Source of the DNA: Plecoglossus altivelis
Lineage: Eukaryota > Chordata > Actinopteri > Osmeriformes > Plecoglossidae
DNA: 64,000 bases
Assembly: GCA_036571765.1 (NCBI GenBank)
Contig: BROE01000020.1
Coordinates: 14,075,918-14,139,917 of the forward strand
Direction: 5' to 3'
Shown here: positions 63,601 to 64,000 of the stretch, in pieces
How the letters are laid out: every line of letters starts with the position of its first letter
How positions within the stretch are numbered: position 1 is the stretch's first letter
The notes under the pieces: model-generated
What the model saw: only the letters and a program-made list of their open reading frames with translations
What the model was told of the DNA's origin: nothing
Database searches by the model: none
Made by a program: the position numbers and the translations under genes

Positions 63601-64000
63601 GAGACCACTAGTAAAAAAACCTATGATATACTACAGTAGATGGTCAAGTAAACATTACATGATAGACTACAGAAGAAGGCACAGTCAATGTGAAAGTAGT
63701 ATGATACCGAAGGCCATGTAGAATTAAGTGTGATTTTATTTTTATGAACCAGTTTTGGTAAACATTGATATTTGTGCGTTTTATGTCACTTCCTTTTATC
63801 TAGCAAGATGTTGAAAATTGGAATAAACCAACTTCCTATTTCCCCAGAGCAGTCTGTGTTAAGAAGGAGGGAAAAAGGGAATAATTTGTTTAGCTTGTTC
63901 TTCCATATATGATGCTTCCCTAACAACAAACACACCATAATGTTGGACATACATTCAATTCCCAGATTCAGCCTAATAAATGGGTCCCCCAGCTTGTAAA

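Larger units (their letters stand above)
58951..64000. other. intergenic sequence upstream of cadps
   Basis: About 5 kb of mainly AT-rich DNA with no recognisable gene. It contains the 272-bp tandem duplication (59323-59829), a MITE relative (60297-60655), a CT/CCCCTCAGT-rich patch (62008-62100) and a possible conserved element near 63477-63565. Confidence 0.65.

Overview
The window is animal nuclear DNA from a ray-finned (teleost-type) fish. It holds the 3' part of one large multi-exon gene and the whole coding region of another, arranged tail to tail. The small introns, abundant (CA)n/(GA)n microsatellites, a TTAA-flanked MITE and proteins close to tetrapod orthologues all fit a compact teleost genome. 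The species cannot be read from the sequence. Gene names come from remembered vertebrate protein families, not from a database search.

Positions 1-6.7 kb, + strand: the last 14 coding exons of ptprg (receptor-type protein tyrosine phosphatase gamma). They encode the active membrane-proximal phosphatase domain D1 (WPD loop, [10 protein letters not shown]) and the inactive D2, in which the catalytic Cys is Asp. The reading frame stays open across all 14 exons (592 aa plus stop) and ends in the family's ESMESLV tail. A 3'UTR of about 1.75 kb follows, with AATAAA at 6634-6639.

Positions about 6.8-58.5 kb, - strand: cadps (CAPS1, calcium-dependent secretion activator), complete from ATG (58485) to stop (8159). 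I placed 27 constitutive coding exons (1255 aa) whose lengths and phases all join in frame. Domain order is an acidic/Ser-rich N terminus, a conserved N-terminal region, a C2 domain, a PH domain and a long MUN/MHD region. I also placed three phase-compatible cassette exons of 23, 54 and 39 codons. The first two match insertions known in vertebrate CADPS isoforms. The third (24016-24132) I do not recognise. The largest introns are intron 1 (10.3 kb), intron 4 (8.3 kb) and intron 12 (5.4 kb).

The two genes converge. Their predicted poly(A) sites lie only about 150 bp apart, and that gap holds a strong CTCF-type motif (6739-6756). In human the same two genes are separated by C3orf14 and FEZF2, which are absent here.

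Positions 58.5-64 kb: the cadps 5'UTR/promoter and upstream intergenic DNA with no recognisable gene. It contains a recent 272-bp tandem duplication and a diverged relative of the MITE found in intron 4.

Most long open frames not assigned to these two genes are antisense shadows of exons or frames through simple repeats. I found no rRNA, tRNA, CRISPR array, virus or toxin gene.
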